Source: Bretschneidera sinensis (taxonomy: Eukaryota; Streptophyta; Magnoliopsida; Brassicales; Akaniaceae). From it: a stretch of DNA of 64,000 bases. Shown here piece after piece: positions 10,399-21,149 of the stretch. Position numbers and translations under genes: made by a program. The notes under the pieces were generated by a model. It did no database searches. It was not told the DNA's origin and saw only the letters and a list, made by a program, of their open reading frames with translations. How positions within the stretch are numbered: position 1 is the first letter of the stretch; each line of letters begins with the position of its first letter. Location of the stretch: assembly GCA_023935145.1 (NCBI GenBank), contig CM043700.1, positions 70,693,120-70,757,119 of the forward strand. The letters run 5' to 3'.

Positions 10399-11520
10399 TT
10401 ACCCAGCCGATAGGTATAGGAAGAGTTCCTCGCCAGTGACAGGTTTGGTCAGAAGTGGTAGCGAGCTCAGATATTTCTTCAGCTTCTCAAAGGCTCTTTG
10501 ATAGTTTTCGGTCCAAGTGAAGTCTTTCGTCTTCCTGATGGCTCTGAAGAAAGGAAAGCATTTCTTCACGGATTTTGACATGAAACAACTGAGTGTCGCT
10601 ACATGCCCTATCAACTGTTGTACTTCTTTTATCTTCCGATGAGGTGTCATACCTAGGATAGCCTCAATCTTCTCTAGGTTAACTTCTATTCCTCTTTGGG
10701 TTACTACAAAGCCGAGAAACTTCCCCCCAGTGACTCCAAAAGCACATTTCGCGAGGTTTAGCTTCATCTGGTGGTGCCAAAGCACCTCGAATGCCTCCTC
10801 TAGGTCGGAGCCGTGGTCTTTGGCCTTGACACTCTTGACCAACATGTCATCCACATAGACATTCATGTTTTTTTCGATTTGTCCGCAGAAGATCTTGTTT
10901 ACCAACCTTTCATAAGTTGTCTCGGCATTTTTAAGCCCAAATGGTATGACCTTGTAACAGTACAACCCTTGGCTCCTGGGGAAGGTCGTTTTCTCCTGGT
11001 CATGCTCGTTCATGAAAATCTAGTTGTAGCTAGAATAAGCGTCCATAAATGTTAGAAGCTCGTGCCCCGAGGTAGTGTCGACCAGTTGATCAATCCGTGG
11101 CAGATAAAAGCTATCTTTTGGGCAGGCTTTATTCAAGTCCGTGAAGTCAATGTAGATTCACCACTTGCTGTTGCGCTTTTTAACCATCATTACATTGGAT
11201 ACCCAATCGGGGTAATCTGCCTCCCAGATAAAGTTGGGCGCGAGTAATTTGCTTACTTCGATTTTGATGGTGGCTTGCCGTTCAGGGGCGAATTACCTCT
11301 TCTTCTGAATGATCGGCTTGTGGCTTGGGTCTACATTTAGCTGGTGCACGATGACCTCGGGACTGATCCCGAGCATGTCTGAGGCTAACCATGTGAACAA
11401 ATCCTGGTTCTTCCGAATGAAAGAGATGAGGGTCTTTTTGAGGTCCTTAGGGAGGCTGGAGTTGATTTGGACTGTTCGAGAGACGTCTTCACTAGAAGGG
11501 ATAGAGGTCAGCTCCTCCAT
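10399..11520 (-). pseudogene. Tat-like reverse transcriptase (broken)
   Basis: The open stretch 10399-11013 (204 codons) contains the RT palm and thumb, including the catalytic YVDDMLVKS motif near 10840 and a KCAFGV...FLGFVV segment. An upstream piece at 11293-11520 holds the N-terminal part (LNVDPSHKPI). The segment between them (11014-11292) keeps RT wording but is out of frame or stopped. Family role: RNA- and DNA-dependent DNA synthesis on the element transcript. The YVDD residues survive, but the protein would be truncated. Confidence 0.8.
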
Positions 11521-11649
11521 GGGTTAGCCTCTAAGGTTTTTACCTCATCCCTTAAGTCTTCTACTTTCAAAGGCAAGGCTTTTGTCCTTTTCCCTCATCT
11601 CACGGCATTCAGATAGCAAGACCTGGAAACTTACTGGTTTCCTTTGACG

Positions 11650-12010
11650 TCACCTACCCCATTGTTAGTGGGGAACTTCATCTTCAAATGGTAGGTGGAG
11701 ATAACTGCCTTTAGTTTGTTGAGGGTAGGTCTGCCAAGGATCACATTGTCGGACGATGGTTGGTTGACTACCAAGAAAGTAGCTTGCACAGTAGTGGTTC
11801 GTGGGGCCGTTCCCGTAGTGACCTAGAGGATTATGCTACCCTCAGCGAACATCGGGCCACCAGAGAAGCCGTACAGCAAGGTGAAGATCAGTTCTAACTG
11901 ACTATCTTTCAGCTACATCTGCTGGAAAACATCGTAAAGCAAGACGTCTGTTGAGCTCCCGTTATCTACCAAGATGCACCTAACGTCATCGTGTGGGGTC
12001 TGTATTCCAT
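11650..12010 (-). pseudogene. Tat-like aspartic protease region (broken)
   Basis: On the minus strand VDNGSSTDVLLY (about 11945-11975) is the protease active-site loop of this lineage, followed by a YGFSGG flap-like piece and [13 protein letters not shown] near 11720. Stops interrupt the frame between this region and RT. The active-site Asp is retained here, unlike in the second Tat-like copy at 34380. Confidence 0.7.
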
Positions 12011-12099
12011 CCAGATCGTCTTCCGTGAAGAAGATTGTCTGATCCATCTTTCTTCATTTATGGGGCCCGTTGATGAAAGCCATGGTCCAGGCATATGCT

Positions 12100-13460
12100 T
12101 TGCCATTCTGTCCAGAGTTGCCTCCCGTGGCGGGGCCTCCACAAATTGTCTTGATAACCTTGGTTGCTGCGGCTTCTTGGCCTCTCTGGTTAGGCTCTCC
12201 TTGGTTTGGCCTTGGACTTTTTCGAGGAGTTTGATGTCCTCAATTTGGATTAGGGGGACATTCGGAACTTCTCCTGGGTTGGTCATGCATTCCTCATTGT
12301 TGCGATCTGGTAAACTCCTTCAAGTGTCCTTGATCGATGAGGGCCTTAATCTGTTGTTTCAGGGTATGGCACTCCTCAGTATCGTGCCTGTGGTTTCTGT
12401 GAAACCGACATTACTTGCTCTGATCTTTGTTGAGGTGTTGCGGTCTCGGGGGCCACTGAAGGATTGTCCTGTCATGGAGCTGCATCAATATATTTGTCCT
12501 GAGTACGTTAAGAGGAGTGAAACTCTCAAAGCAGGCATGGGCCTTATACCTACCGTCATGGTGGGGTCTTTCAATCACCCCATTGTGAGGGTCGATGGTG
12601 TCTTTTCTCATTTTATCCATCTCCCTTTCCCTTTCTCTTTGGAAGGCTTGGTCGTCTTCCGCTAGATTATATTTCTCGGCTCAGGCCAAGACCTCATTTA
12701 TGTCTTTAGGTGGCCGTTTGGTGAGCTTGGAGTTGAAGATTTTGGACCTCTCCATTTTTAAATGCCAGCATCTAAACGTTGGGATCGAGGTCAGGGATCT
12801 CCCAAGTGGCAGCATTGAACCTTGATATGTAGGTCCAAAGCCTGTCCGCTCGGTGCTGAATGATGTTGAACAGGTTCTCCGAGGTCTTCTTAGGTCCTTT
12901 ACTGCTGAGAAAGTGGGACGCAAAGGCGTAACTGAGCTCTTTGAAAGTGGTGATACTTCCTAGTTTCAACCGGGAATACCACGTGCTGGCTACTTTTTAG
13001 AGCGTTAGGGGAAATGCTACATATGACTAGATCGAAGTGTCGATGCAGCATTATGGTAGTTTTGTAATGCTAAAGGTGATTTAAGGGATTTACCGAGCTG
13101 TCATAGGGCTTAATTTACGGCATCCGAAAATTTGGTGGGAGCGAGGCCTCAAGGACTTTTTTGTGTGAACAGTGGGTCTTGGATGTTGAGTTCATTTAGG
13201 ACATTATGATTTTGACATTTGAATGCCTCGTTGATTTTTTCTTCCATCTCCTCGATTTTTCTGTCTAGGCCAATGTTGCTTATGAAGGAGGAGCCTCCTC
13301 TAGACTTACTGGTGCGAGGTGGTGAGGATTTCGTATTGGAGCAATTTTCGATTGGGAGCCCATTACTAGGAAGGCTAGCTTGCCTGGGCGCGTGGTGAGG
13401 AGATGAGGGTGAAAGCTGTCGACCCCCTCTCCGGACCTTGGCAGTCAGGTCTGTTACCAA
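12100..13460 (-). pseudogene. Tat-like gag region (broken)
   Basis: Minus-strand frames give a gag-like N-terminal part (13149-13460, with IGLDRKIEEMEEKINEAF), a retrotransposon-gag core (12772-12969, FKELSYAFASHFLSSKG ... RLWTYISRFN) and a downstream charged part (12411-12620 and 11966-12286). These sit in different frames with stops between them. Gag normally forms the particle that packages the RNA. No intact zinc knuckle was recognised. Confidence 0.65.
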
Positions 13461-13771
13461 GCGGGAGAGCTCTAGGAATTTTACTTAGCTTATTGGAATG
13501 GCGGGGTGTGCTGTGGTGGCTCCTCGAAGGTTCTCGGGTGGGTCGACCTCCTTTTGGAGAGGGCTACACGCTCTCGAAAAGGTTCGGGGGTTATAGCTAG
13601 AGGTCTTATGCTCGGACAGGCAATCTTAAGCCCGACTGTCTGCTGCGAGCACTATTTTGTGTAGGCGCGGTGCTGGTTTCAGCGACTCCCTTCTCGGTGT
13701 TTTTAGACGTCATGGCAACAGATGAGTTCTTTGGATTTCTTCGCTTCTACTGGTTAGCTAGAAATTGGTAT

Positions 13772-13790
13772 TTCCTACAGACGGTGCTAA
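13772..13790 (-). other. Degenerate primer-binding site of the Tat-like element
   Basis: On the minus strand, five bases inside the 5' LTR end, the sequence reads ttagcaccgtctgtaggaa. This resembles the TGGCGCCGTCTGTGGGAA-type site I associate with Tat elements, with three or so G-to-A changes. The match is from memory. Confidence 0.45.
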
Positions 13791-13795
13791 TCTAT

Positions 13796-14352
13796 TGATG
13801 CCAAAAATCTACTACTGAGCTACAGGTCCAACATTCAACGGCCTGCACAAATAACGAGGGGTGAACTAAAAAGTGATCGAAGGAAAAGGAGGTAGTGCCT
13901 CCGAAGACTCTCCAATATCTTTGTTAGGACAAAGTTTTGAGAAAATGAAGAGTGATGTGATATCAGTGTTTCAGTAATGAGCTTACTATTGAAGATGAGA
14001 TTGAATTCACATACATTGGGCTTTTTATAGTGTTTCAGAGGCCAATTGACCACGTGCCCGGAATAGTGCGATCCCTCAGGTCTCGTTCATCTGGCAAAGG
14101 GTTTTGTTGCGTGTTTAGGGGTGGTTCAATCCCTGCAATCATGCTTACACTTCTGCGTGGGGGAGTCCGTGAGTGACGACGGTTGTGTCAACTGCTCGCC
14201 CACATGTCGTTCGATCATTGGATCGGAATTATCCACGTGTCATCAGGGTACTAGAGGCTGATTTATTGGTGTGACCATGTGTCGTTCGGTCATTGAAGGG
14301 GAATTGTCCACGTGTCATCAAGTTACTAGAGGATGATTTATTGGCTGTATCA
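13796..14352 (-). repeat. 5' LTR of the Tat-like element
   Basis: This is the direct partner of 2758-3284, sharing the opening TGATGCC(A/G)AAAATCTACT and the closing GATTTATTGGCTGTATCA-type end. It contains internal near-repeats of a segment resembling 'gtcgttcggtcattg..gggaattgtccacgtgtcatcaagttactagagg' (about 14200 and 14280), which also occur in the other LTR. Confidence 0.8.
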
Positions 14353-14444
14353 CACTAGTAATTCCATTACCAATAAAGTTTTTTAAAATTAATAATAAAT
14401 TTTGATACATATCTAAAACTAATAGTTTAGACATGGTATAACCA
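14353..14444. repeat. MITE copy A, right half
   Basis: This is the inverted partner of 2682-2757, displaced by the Tat-like insertion. The outer end (tctaaaactaatagtttagacatggtataacc) is complementary to the left half. Confidence 0.55.
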
Positions 14445-14518
14445 ACTATTTTTCCTTTAATAGTTTACCGCCACGTAGATGTTAAAAAAAATGACACTCC
14501 TATTCATGAGGATTTTTT

Positions 14519-14702
14519 TATTAGACAGAATCTAAAATCAATGTTTTAAATCAACACGAAACTTTATTAATAATTTTGAAAATTTTATTGATAACATTAT
14601 ATTTTGGATCTCATAATTATATTAATATTATTAATAAATTTTTTTAAAATTATCAATAAAGTTTCGAAATACAAAACTAACACCAAATGTTTAGGTCTGA
14701 TT
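14519..14702. repeat. MITE copy B
   Basis: This AT-rich inverted repeat has arms such as gaaactttattaataatttt and its near-perfect complement aaaattatcaataaagtttc, around a centre near 14600. The outer ends are related (ttagacagaatctaaa and ttaggtctga). It belongs to the same family as copies A and C and has no coding sequence. Confidence 0.6.
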
Positions 14703-16519
14703 TAAACAATTAATTTCACTACCTGATGTTTTATGACGTGTCAAGTTTAGATTGGTAGATTTGTGGGTTGTAATTATAACACTACAACGGAGCACATTTG
14801 TGGAGTCAAAAATTTGGACGAGGACTAGAATAGGTCATAGCCTTTACAGGTGTGAACTATAGGCCAAGTGGGTCTGCCACTTTCAGATTCAGACCGTCTT
14901 ATGATCCCTGCATGCCCACCACGTGGATAAAGATAGTAGGCGTCCACACGTGGGACATGACAGGATGCCGCTTAGCTGATCATTAAAAAAGAATAAAAGG
15001 AAAAAAATAAAAATAAAATTCAACGGCCCACAATCAAAGAGCGAAATATTACGTAGGGTTTTCAAAACCGTTTTCTGAGTTCGTCCGTATCGTTTAAAAA
15101 ACGAGACGCAAATGAAGGGAATGTTTGATGAAATTTTTAAAAATTATTTTCAGTTTTTAAATTTTAAAATTAATTTTTTATGTTTGATAAATAATTTTTA
15201 AAAGTAATGTTATAAAATAGTTTTTAAAAATTAATTTTTTAAAAATTATTTTATGAAAAATTTTAAATTGGTGTTTTCTGACATAATTTTTGAAAAATAG
15301 TTGTAAAATCAGTGTTCATTTTTCTGTTTCATTTTTCCTCCATAGTATATAAAAATATAAAAATATTAAAAATAAAATAATATTAATTATTTTTAAGTAT
15401 TTAGTAAATATGAGAAATAAATAGATTTTAAATTTAAACTTAAAACTAAAAATAATTACAATGTTTATCAAAACAATTTTCAAAATAAAATTATCTAAAC
15501 AACATTTCACTGTTTTCTATTTTGGAAACAATTTTCGAGTTACAACATGTCTTTTTTTTTTTTTTAAAGAAAACATCAGAAAACAGTTTTCAGTTTTCAT
15601 TTTCGAAAATTGAAAACAGAAAAAAGTTACCTAAACATGCTCTATCTCCAACCTTAAAATTTTAGGTTTTTATTTTTATTTTTATTGAGTGTATACCTTT
15701 TATTCCAAAGACTTTTTATGCTCAGTGATTAAAATTTATGTCCCATTAAATTTTTTAAAATTAAATGTAAAAAGTAAAAAGATAAAAATCTAAGGTTCAA
15801 ATCCATACTCAAATTAGTAGGAATACAAGTCTTAACTATTAAGTTAGTTGTTATTGTTGTAATATTATTGAGCTTTATAAATATTTATTACATGTTATCT
15901 GATTTAATAATAACTACAAATTATTTAGTCGATCAATTATAAGTTACAATAATATAAAAATAAAAAATTATATATATAATATATATAAATATTTATAAAA
16001 TTATAATTATAATTTATATAATTAAAGATTTAATAAAAACATTAAAAATTATTAAAAATTAATTAATTTAAATTATTAATTTTTATTATTATTTTATTAA
16101 AATTTTATTAAAATTTTGAAGTATCTCAAAATTTCAAAAGGTTTACGCCTCAACACTTTTGAAATTTAAATTTAATCTTATTGAATCAAATCGAACAGTC
16201 CAACACCTCCGTTTTTTAAAAATGCAGATATTACATAATACTGAATTACTACTGATTAAAACTTTTTAACCATTTCTTAGTTAGTATATTAATCAAAATC
16301 CATGCAAAAATTATCAAAAGCGCGCGTTATAGCCTCCACGTACAGTCTCGAAGCCTTTCTTGCCACCTCCACACGGGGTCAAAGGAGAATAGACTAGAAA
16401 GTTGACAATTCCTTTTTCCCACTTATTTAACACAAATATTTAAAAAAAAAAAAAAAGTAGCTTGTAGCTAAGTTTCATATAACTGGTGGCAGAGAATAAA
16501 GCTTACGAATTTTTTTTTT
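14703..16519. other. AT-rich intergenic sequence
   Basis: No gene is supported. The stretch at about 15115-15645 has a loosely inverted organisation: a left end like aatgtttgatgaaattttt, and a right end rich in gttttcagttttcattttcg running to catgctct. This is the look of a degenerate non-autonomous DNA transposon, but the ends and target duplication are unclear. An extremely AT-rich block lies at 15950-16120. Confidence 0.4.
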
Positions 16520-16686
16520 ATTAGAATAGATTTAAAATTAATATTTTAAATCGATTTAAAATTTTATTAATAATTTCAAAATTTGTGTTTATAATATTAT
16601 TTTTTAAATTTTTATATTTATATTAATATTATTAATAAAATTTTTCAAAATAATCAGTAAAATTTCAAAATAATCTAAATCCAATT
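16520..16686. repeat. MITE copy C, about 450 bp upstream of the GT-3 start codon
   Basis: The inverted arms (attagaatagatttaaaatt... and ...cagtaaaatttcaaaataatctaaatcc) match copies A and B. It lies within the likely promoter region of the trihelix gene and could contribute small RNAs or AT-rich elements there; that is inference. Confidence 0.5.
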
Positions 16687-16997
16687 TTTTATCCGTAATT
16701 TTATAAAATTCCACCACCAAGTTTTTCTTGTAAGCGTGACGACACGTAAACGCAATGGGAACGACAAATGGGAATGCAACCATTAAAATAAAAAGGAAAG
16801 AAAGAAATAAAAATGAGTTTCCGCGTAGACAGATAGAGACTTTGAAACTTGAGAGAGAAGAAATAAGAGACTGTACAGAAGAAGAAAAGAATTTAGATCA
16901 GAAAAGAGATAAATAAAATCTGAAACGAGTAATATAAACGCTCGCTTTGGCACCTAAGCAATAAATAAAAATATCAATAAAGTCTTCCTTTTCCTTG

Positions 16998-17004
16998 TAT
17001 ATAC
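16998..17004 (+). promoter_or_regulatory. Candidate TATA box of the GT-3 gene
   Basis: TATATAC lies about 135 bp upstream of the start codon. It is followed by a pyrimidine-rich leader (ttcttcacttacctttttctatctt) typical of plant 5' UTRs. Other AT-rich motifs nearby make the choice uncertain. Confidence 0.4.
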
Positions 17005-17134
17005 AATTAATTTTTTAAAATTCACATCACTTTACATTTCTTCACTTACCTTTTTCTATCTTTATTTTTTGCTCTCTCTTTCATCCGATTTGATCCATCT
17101 TTCTCTAGATTGTTTGTGCCTATGTCTGATTGTT

Positions 17135-18124
17135 ATGGAAGGACACCATCCTCATCATCATCATCCGCAGCAGCAGCATATCACTGTTAACGTTGATACG
17201 ACGTCTGATAGGTTTCCTCAATGGAGTATTCAAGAGACAAAAGAATTTTTGATGATCAGAGCAGATCTTGATCAAACTTTCATGGAAACCAAAAGGAACA
17301 AGCTTCTTTGGGAAGTTATTTCTACCCAGATGAAGGAAAAAGGTTATAATCGCAGCCCAGAGCAGTGCAAGTGCAAGTGGAAGAATCTCGTCACTCGATA
17401 TAAGGTACGAAACTGATTTCGAGATCTCAACTATTTAATAAACTCGAGTTTGCAATACATGACTGGTTTAATCTACTAAACAGAATTTTTCCGTTGAAAA
17501 CCCTATTTATAAATTTTGATAATTACTTTTTATCATATATTTTAGGGAAGTGAAACAATGGAGCCTGCAGCTATGAGGCAACAATTCCCATTCTATAATG
17601 AGCTACAGCTGATTTTCGCAGCGAGGATGCAAAGAATGCTATGGGCAGAGGCAGAAGGAGGAGCGAGCGGGTCAAAGAAAAAAGCCGCGGGGGTGCAGCT
17701 GTTATCTTCTGAAGACGAGGATGATAACGAAGGAAGCGAAGGAGATCAGAAGCCGGGTAGCAGTAGTAGGAAGAAGAGAAAGGGGAAGAGCAGTATTACT
17801 ACTACTGTCACCGCGAGCGTAATGAGTAGTGGAAATAGCAAAAAATTGAGAGAGATTTTTGATGATTTCATGAAGCAACAGATACAAATGGAAACGCAAT
17901 GGAGGGAAGCGTACGAGGCGAGGGAGAACGAAAGGAGGTTGAAGGAAATGGAGTGGAGGCAGACAATGGAGGCATTGGAGAATGAGAGGATAATGATGGA
18001 TCGGAGGTGGAGAGAAAGAGAAGAGCAAAGGAGGATCAGTGAGGAAGCTAGGGCTGAGAAAAGGGATGCTCTTATCACTGCATTGCTATACAAGCTTAGA
18101 AGACAAGATAATGCTACTATGTAG
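17135..18124 (+). CDS. Trihelix transcription factor, GT-3a/GT-3b type (two exons)
   Basis: This nuclear DNA-binding protein belongs to the plant trihelix GT-1 clade, GT-3 subgroup, whose members bind GT-elements in promoters. Exon 1 is 17135-17404, the GT-AG intron 17405-17545, and exon 2 17546-18124, giving 282 residues, close to the family size. The His/Gln-rich N-terminus is followed by the trihelix (about 26-90) with its three tryptophans at W30, W59 and W82 and the EQCKCKWKNLV helix. A fourth amphipathic helix (FPFYNELQLIF, 104-114) follows. Then come an acidic stretch (SEDEDDNEGSE), a basic cluster RKKRKGK that may be a nuclear signal, and a long charged coiled coil to the C-terminus (about 190-278), likely for dimerisation. 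An in-frame upstream ATG at 17069 is rejected because the family N-terminus matches M at 17135. The intron falls inside the trihelix region as in relatives. All frames are intact; it is the only host gene seen in the window. Confidence 0.93.
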
Positions 18125-18270
18125 GTAGCTCAGCTTAGCTCTCTTTGTACTACTTTTCCTTGTTTTGGAGAAAGAAGAAGAAGAAGGGAACTTTTTTTTG
18201 AGAGGTTTGTTCTAGAACTTTCCATCTTGTTAGATGTTTTCCTTTCTGTTTCTTTTTAGCTCTATGGATT

Positions 18271-18287
18271 CTCTCTCTCTCTCTCTT
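18271..18287. repeat. (CT)n microsatellite in the probable 3' UTR of the GT-3 gene
   Basis: A short run of CT dinucleotides lies about 150 bp after the stop codon, within T-rich sequence likely to be 3' UTR. Confidence 0.7.
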
Positions 18288-21117
18288 TGTTTTTGGGCCA
18301 CTGGGGCTTTCTTTTTGCTAGTGAAAATGCCTCCATTTTCTCATATTTTGTTGTTCTTAATTATGAACTTAATCATGGGATAGGTTTCTCTGTTATCATT
18401 GTGAGAGAAAAGACCCAAATCAAAAGCACATAGTAATATCATGATCATATACATATTAAGGAAACTCAATCCACATAGCACAAAATCCACAAACCACATG
18501 CCTAGTGTTTGAGATAATGCCTATGAAAGTAAAAATATTCTATGGAACAGAAAAAGATTAATTCACTGTGGCTAGCTATCACTCTTGTTATTTGGTCTAT
18601 CTTCCTAATGGCTCAAAACTTATTCATGAAAGTGTTGCAATTTTCACTTAGGTATATATATTGATTGTGCACATAAGTTCTTAAGAGTAATGATAATTTA
18701 GGGTAGGGTTATCAGCGTATATTAGCTTGCAATATAAGTCAATAATATTATATCATGGACATTTTTGCGCCCTCGTTAAATTTTACATTTTATGCGTTAA
18801 CGGTGAATCAACTATAAATTTTAATAGTTAATTACTTCTCAATATATATATATATATATGCAACCAGTATACTCATGTCAAAAACTTGTTCATGGGTTAA
18901 TTTCACAATTTATCGGTAATTATTTTGCATAGATATATAAGTGATATAATATGAAGAAAAATCTCGTCGAAACTAAAATTATCGATGATTTATCAATTGT
19001 TGATACTTGCGGGTTGTGTGTGATAGGGATGAGATCGATTAGGTAAAACCCCTGATCGAGTATGGATATTAATAATGCGTGTTAGAGAAAGATTGCTATA
19101 AGGAGGCCATACTGTTTAGTAGAATTTCATTCCACGGAAACACTAAACTGGGAAAGGAGGTAGCCAGTGATTTTGAAATTAATAAGAGCGACAATTAGAA
19201 CATGTTAATAGTCTTCTTTTTTTTAGATGAATATGTAAAAAGTCTTAGATACAGCCTAAGAGATATTAATTATTGATATATTGGCTAAAGATTTGTTAAT
19301 TAATAAGCATGGAAGAGAAATAGCTACAATAATAAATAATGCAGTCCATCTTGATGGAGTAGACTATATGCCTAAGTTACAAAGAAATTATTCTTGGATA
19401 ATTTGTGATCTTAGGGAATCAGCTAAAATGGCAAATTGGCATTGATGTCACTAAGTTGTCTATGTTTTTCTGGTTTATCTAGCTAGCTCTTATAATTAAT
19501 GATTTTTAGGAATTCCGTAACAACGTCAAGCTTTTACGTTCGAAGTCTAATTTATCTATCGTAAAATTTGTGAAGCAAAATATGCAATATATTGCTTTTG
19601 ACATAAATTTAAATTTTAAGATTTAACGAAATCTTTTTATAATTAAAATTATATGTATTGTAGTTTTTACTTAGAGGAATTGCACTCTCCACTTGAAAAG
19701 GAATTTGATCTTAGTATAAGGTTGTTAACTTATCAAATTTGATCTTAATTTAAAAGGGTGCTTGCTCAGTGATAAAACAGGTTAAATATCATGTTAAAGT
19801 AGATCTTGGATTTGATTGTCTACTAATGAAGCGCAAATAACTTTCTTGGTCCAAGCATGCATGATTTATTCCAAATTTTATGTATGGATGTGATGGTTTT
19901 CATGTATGCAGGGATTAGTTTGCCTTAAAACCCGTATGCCTTGCAACCCAATTTTTTTTTCAATTTGTACATCAAATTAACTACTTATGTGGTCCTTTCT
20001 AGAGAAAATGATTTTGCCTCCAAATGCCACGGAAGTTAAATAATATGAATATCTTGATCCGTTTTCCTTTGATTGCAATAGAACAGTGTGCTCCTTTTCA
20101 ACTCTACCTTAAAAAGTAGATTGTTTCTTTTAGCTCATTTTGGGTGCATACTGATTATTCTAAATACATTTGAAATCTTTCGGATATTGATTACTCTTTT
20201 TCTTTTCATAATTTTTATCATATTTATTATTTAATTAATTAAATATATACATTATTTTTTTATTGTTAAATCACTAAATAAATTTAATTTTTATATATAT
20301 ATAAATAAAATTTAAAAATTTCTTAAAAATATATATATATATATATATAAAATATTTAAAATTAAACTTAAATAAAAATAAAAAATAATTAAAATTATAG
20401 AATAGAGAGAATTTTTTTTCTTTTTCTTTCTGATCAAGTGCTGGAGGCAGGTAAGCAGCTCACGATCATATGATATTAATTACTACATCATTTCACCGCG
20501 TAAAACAAACTTATATTTGGACATCGATCTAAAGCTGTTTCAGTTTGCGAGACAGCTATAAGTTCAAACATAAACCGTGTTTCTGGCTGGGAGAGTTACT
20601 TATAAAATTTTCACCGACATATAGTGTGTTTTGCGTTGTAAATTACCATTATATCCCCCTTTGAAACTTAGATTACCAACAGTCACCATTTTCAAACCTG
20701 GTTCAGATTTGATTGGTTTGAATTTTTTTTATTGATATTAGATTTGGCAAAGCCATAACCGCACAGTACCACACAATACAACCCTTAAAATATCAGTCAC
20801 CACTCACAATCAGCACGACTTATATATATATATGAAAAATGTTAACATTATTCGTTATTGACAGGATTAACTATATTTAGAAATAATTAGAATTCTTTTG
20901 TTGTGGATACGCGCAGATCACATACGCTAACGCGCATTCATTGTACGACAGAAATACTAATTTTTTCAGTGACAATAAATTCCTGGGCTTAAATTAATTA
21001 CTAATGTTTTCAAATTTCAAATTGTGGTTTATGCAGTGCTTTTCCTTTATTTCGATTTTCTTTTTTCTAGGGATATAATTAGTTATGATCATGTCGTTGG
21101 GGTCATGCATGCACAAG

Positions 21118-21123
<6 letters not shown>
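18288..21123. other. AT-rich intergenic sequence downstream of GT-3
   Basis: No gene, RNA or transposon end was recognised. It contains (AT)n tracts at 18842-18859 and 20330-20348 and a small one near 20820. Nothing else is supported. Confidence 0.5.
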
Positions 21124-21148
<25 letters not shown>

Positions 21149-21149
21149 A
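21124..21149. repeat. (TA)n tract, left border of copia fragment
   Basis: About 13 TA units lie directly before LTR-like sequence. A tract of the same type and length sits at 22724-22750 on the other side of the copia fragment. Confidence 0.85.

Larger units (their letters stand above)
2758..14352 (-). mobile_element. Ty3/gypsy Tat-like LTR retrotransposon, decayed, minus strand
   Basis: Two direct LTRs (2758-3284 and 13796-14352) bound about 11.6 kb. Read on the minus strand the order is 5' LTR, degenerate primer site, gag, protease, reverse transcriptase, RNase H and integrase. Then come an oppositely oriented gene, short repeats, a 48-bp tandem array, a purine-rich tract and the 3' LTR. 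A region between integrase and the 3' LTR holding an antisense ORF and tandem repeats is a known trait of the plant Tat lineage. Every coding module has stops or frame breaks, so the copy is dead. A solo LTR is nested at 4311-5451. The flanks show only an imperfect duplication (..atagt on the left, ..ctagt on the right). Assignment to Tat rests on domain order and motif wording, not on a tree. Confidence 0.8.

Noticed and set aside
17069..17134. Upstream in-frame ATG for the GT-3 protein
   Set aside because: It would add 22 hydrophobic residues not expected in this family; the His-rich start at 17135 fits relatives and lies after a typical leader.
17702..18093. Two antisense open frames over the trihelix gene
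   Set aside because: They are shadows of the coiled-coil coding region of the GT-3 exon 2, hydrophobic only because the sense strand is rich in Glu, Lys and Arg codons.
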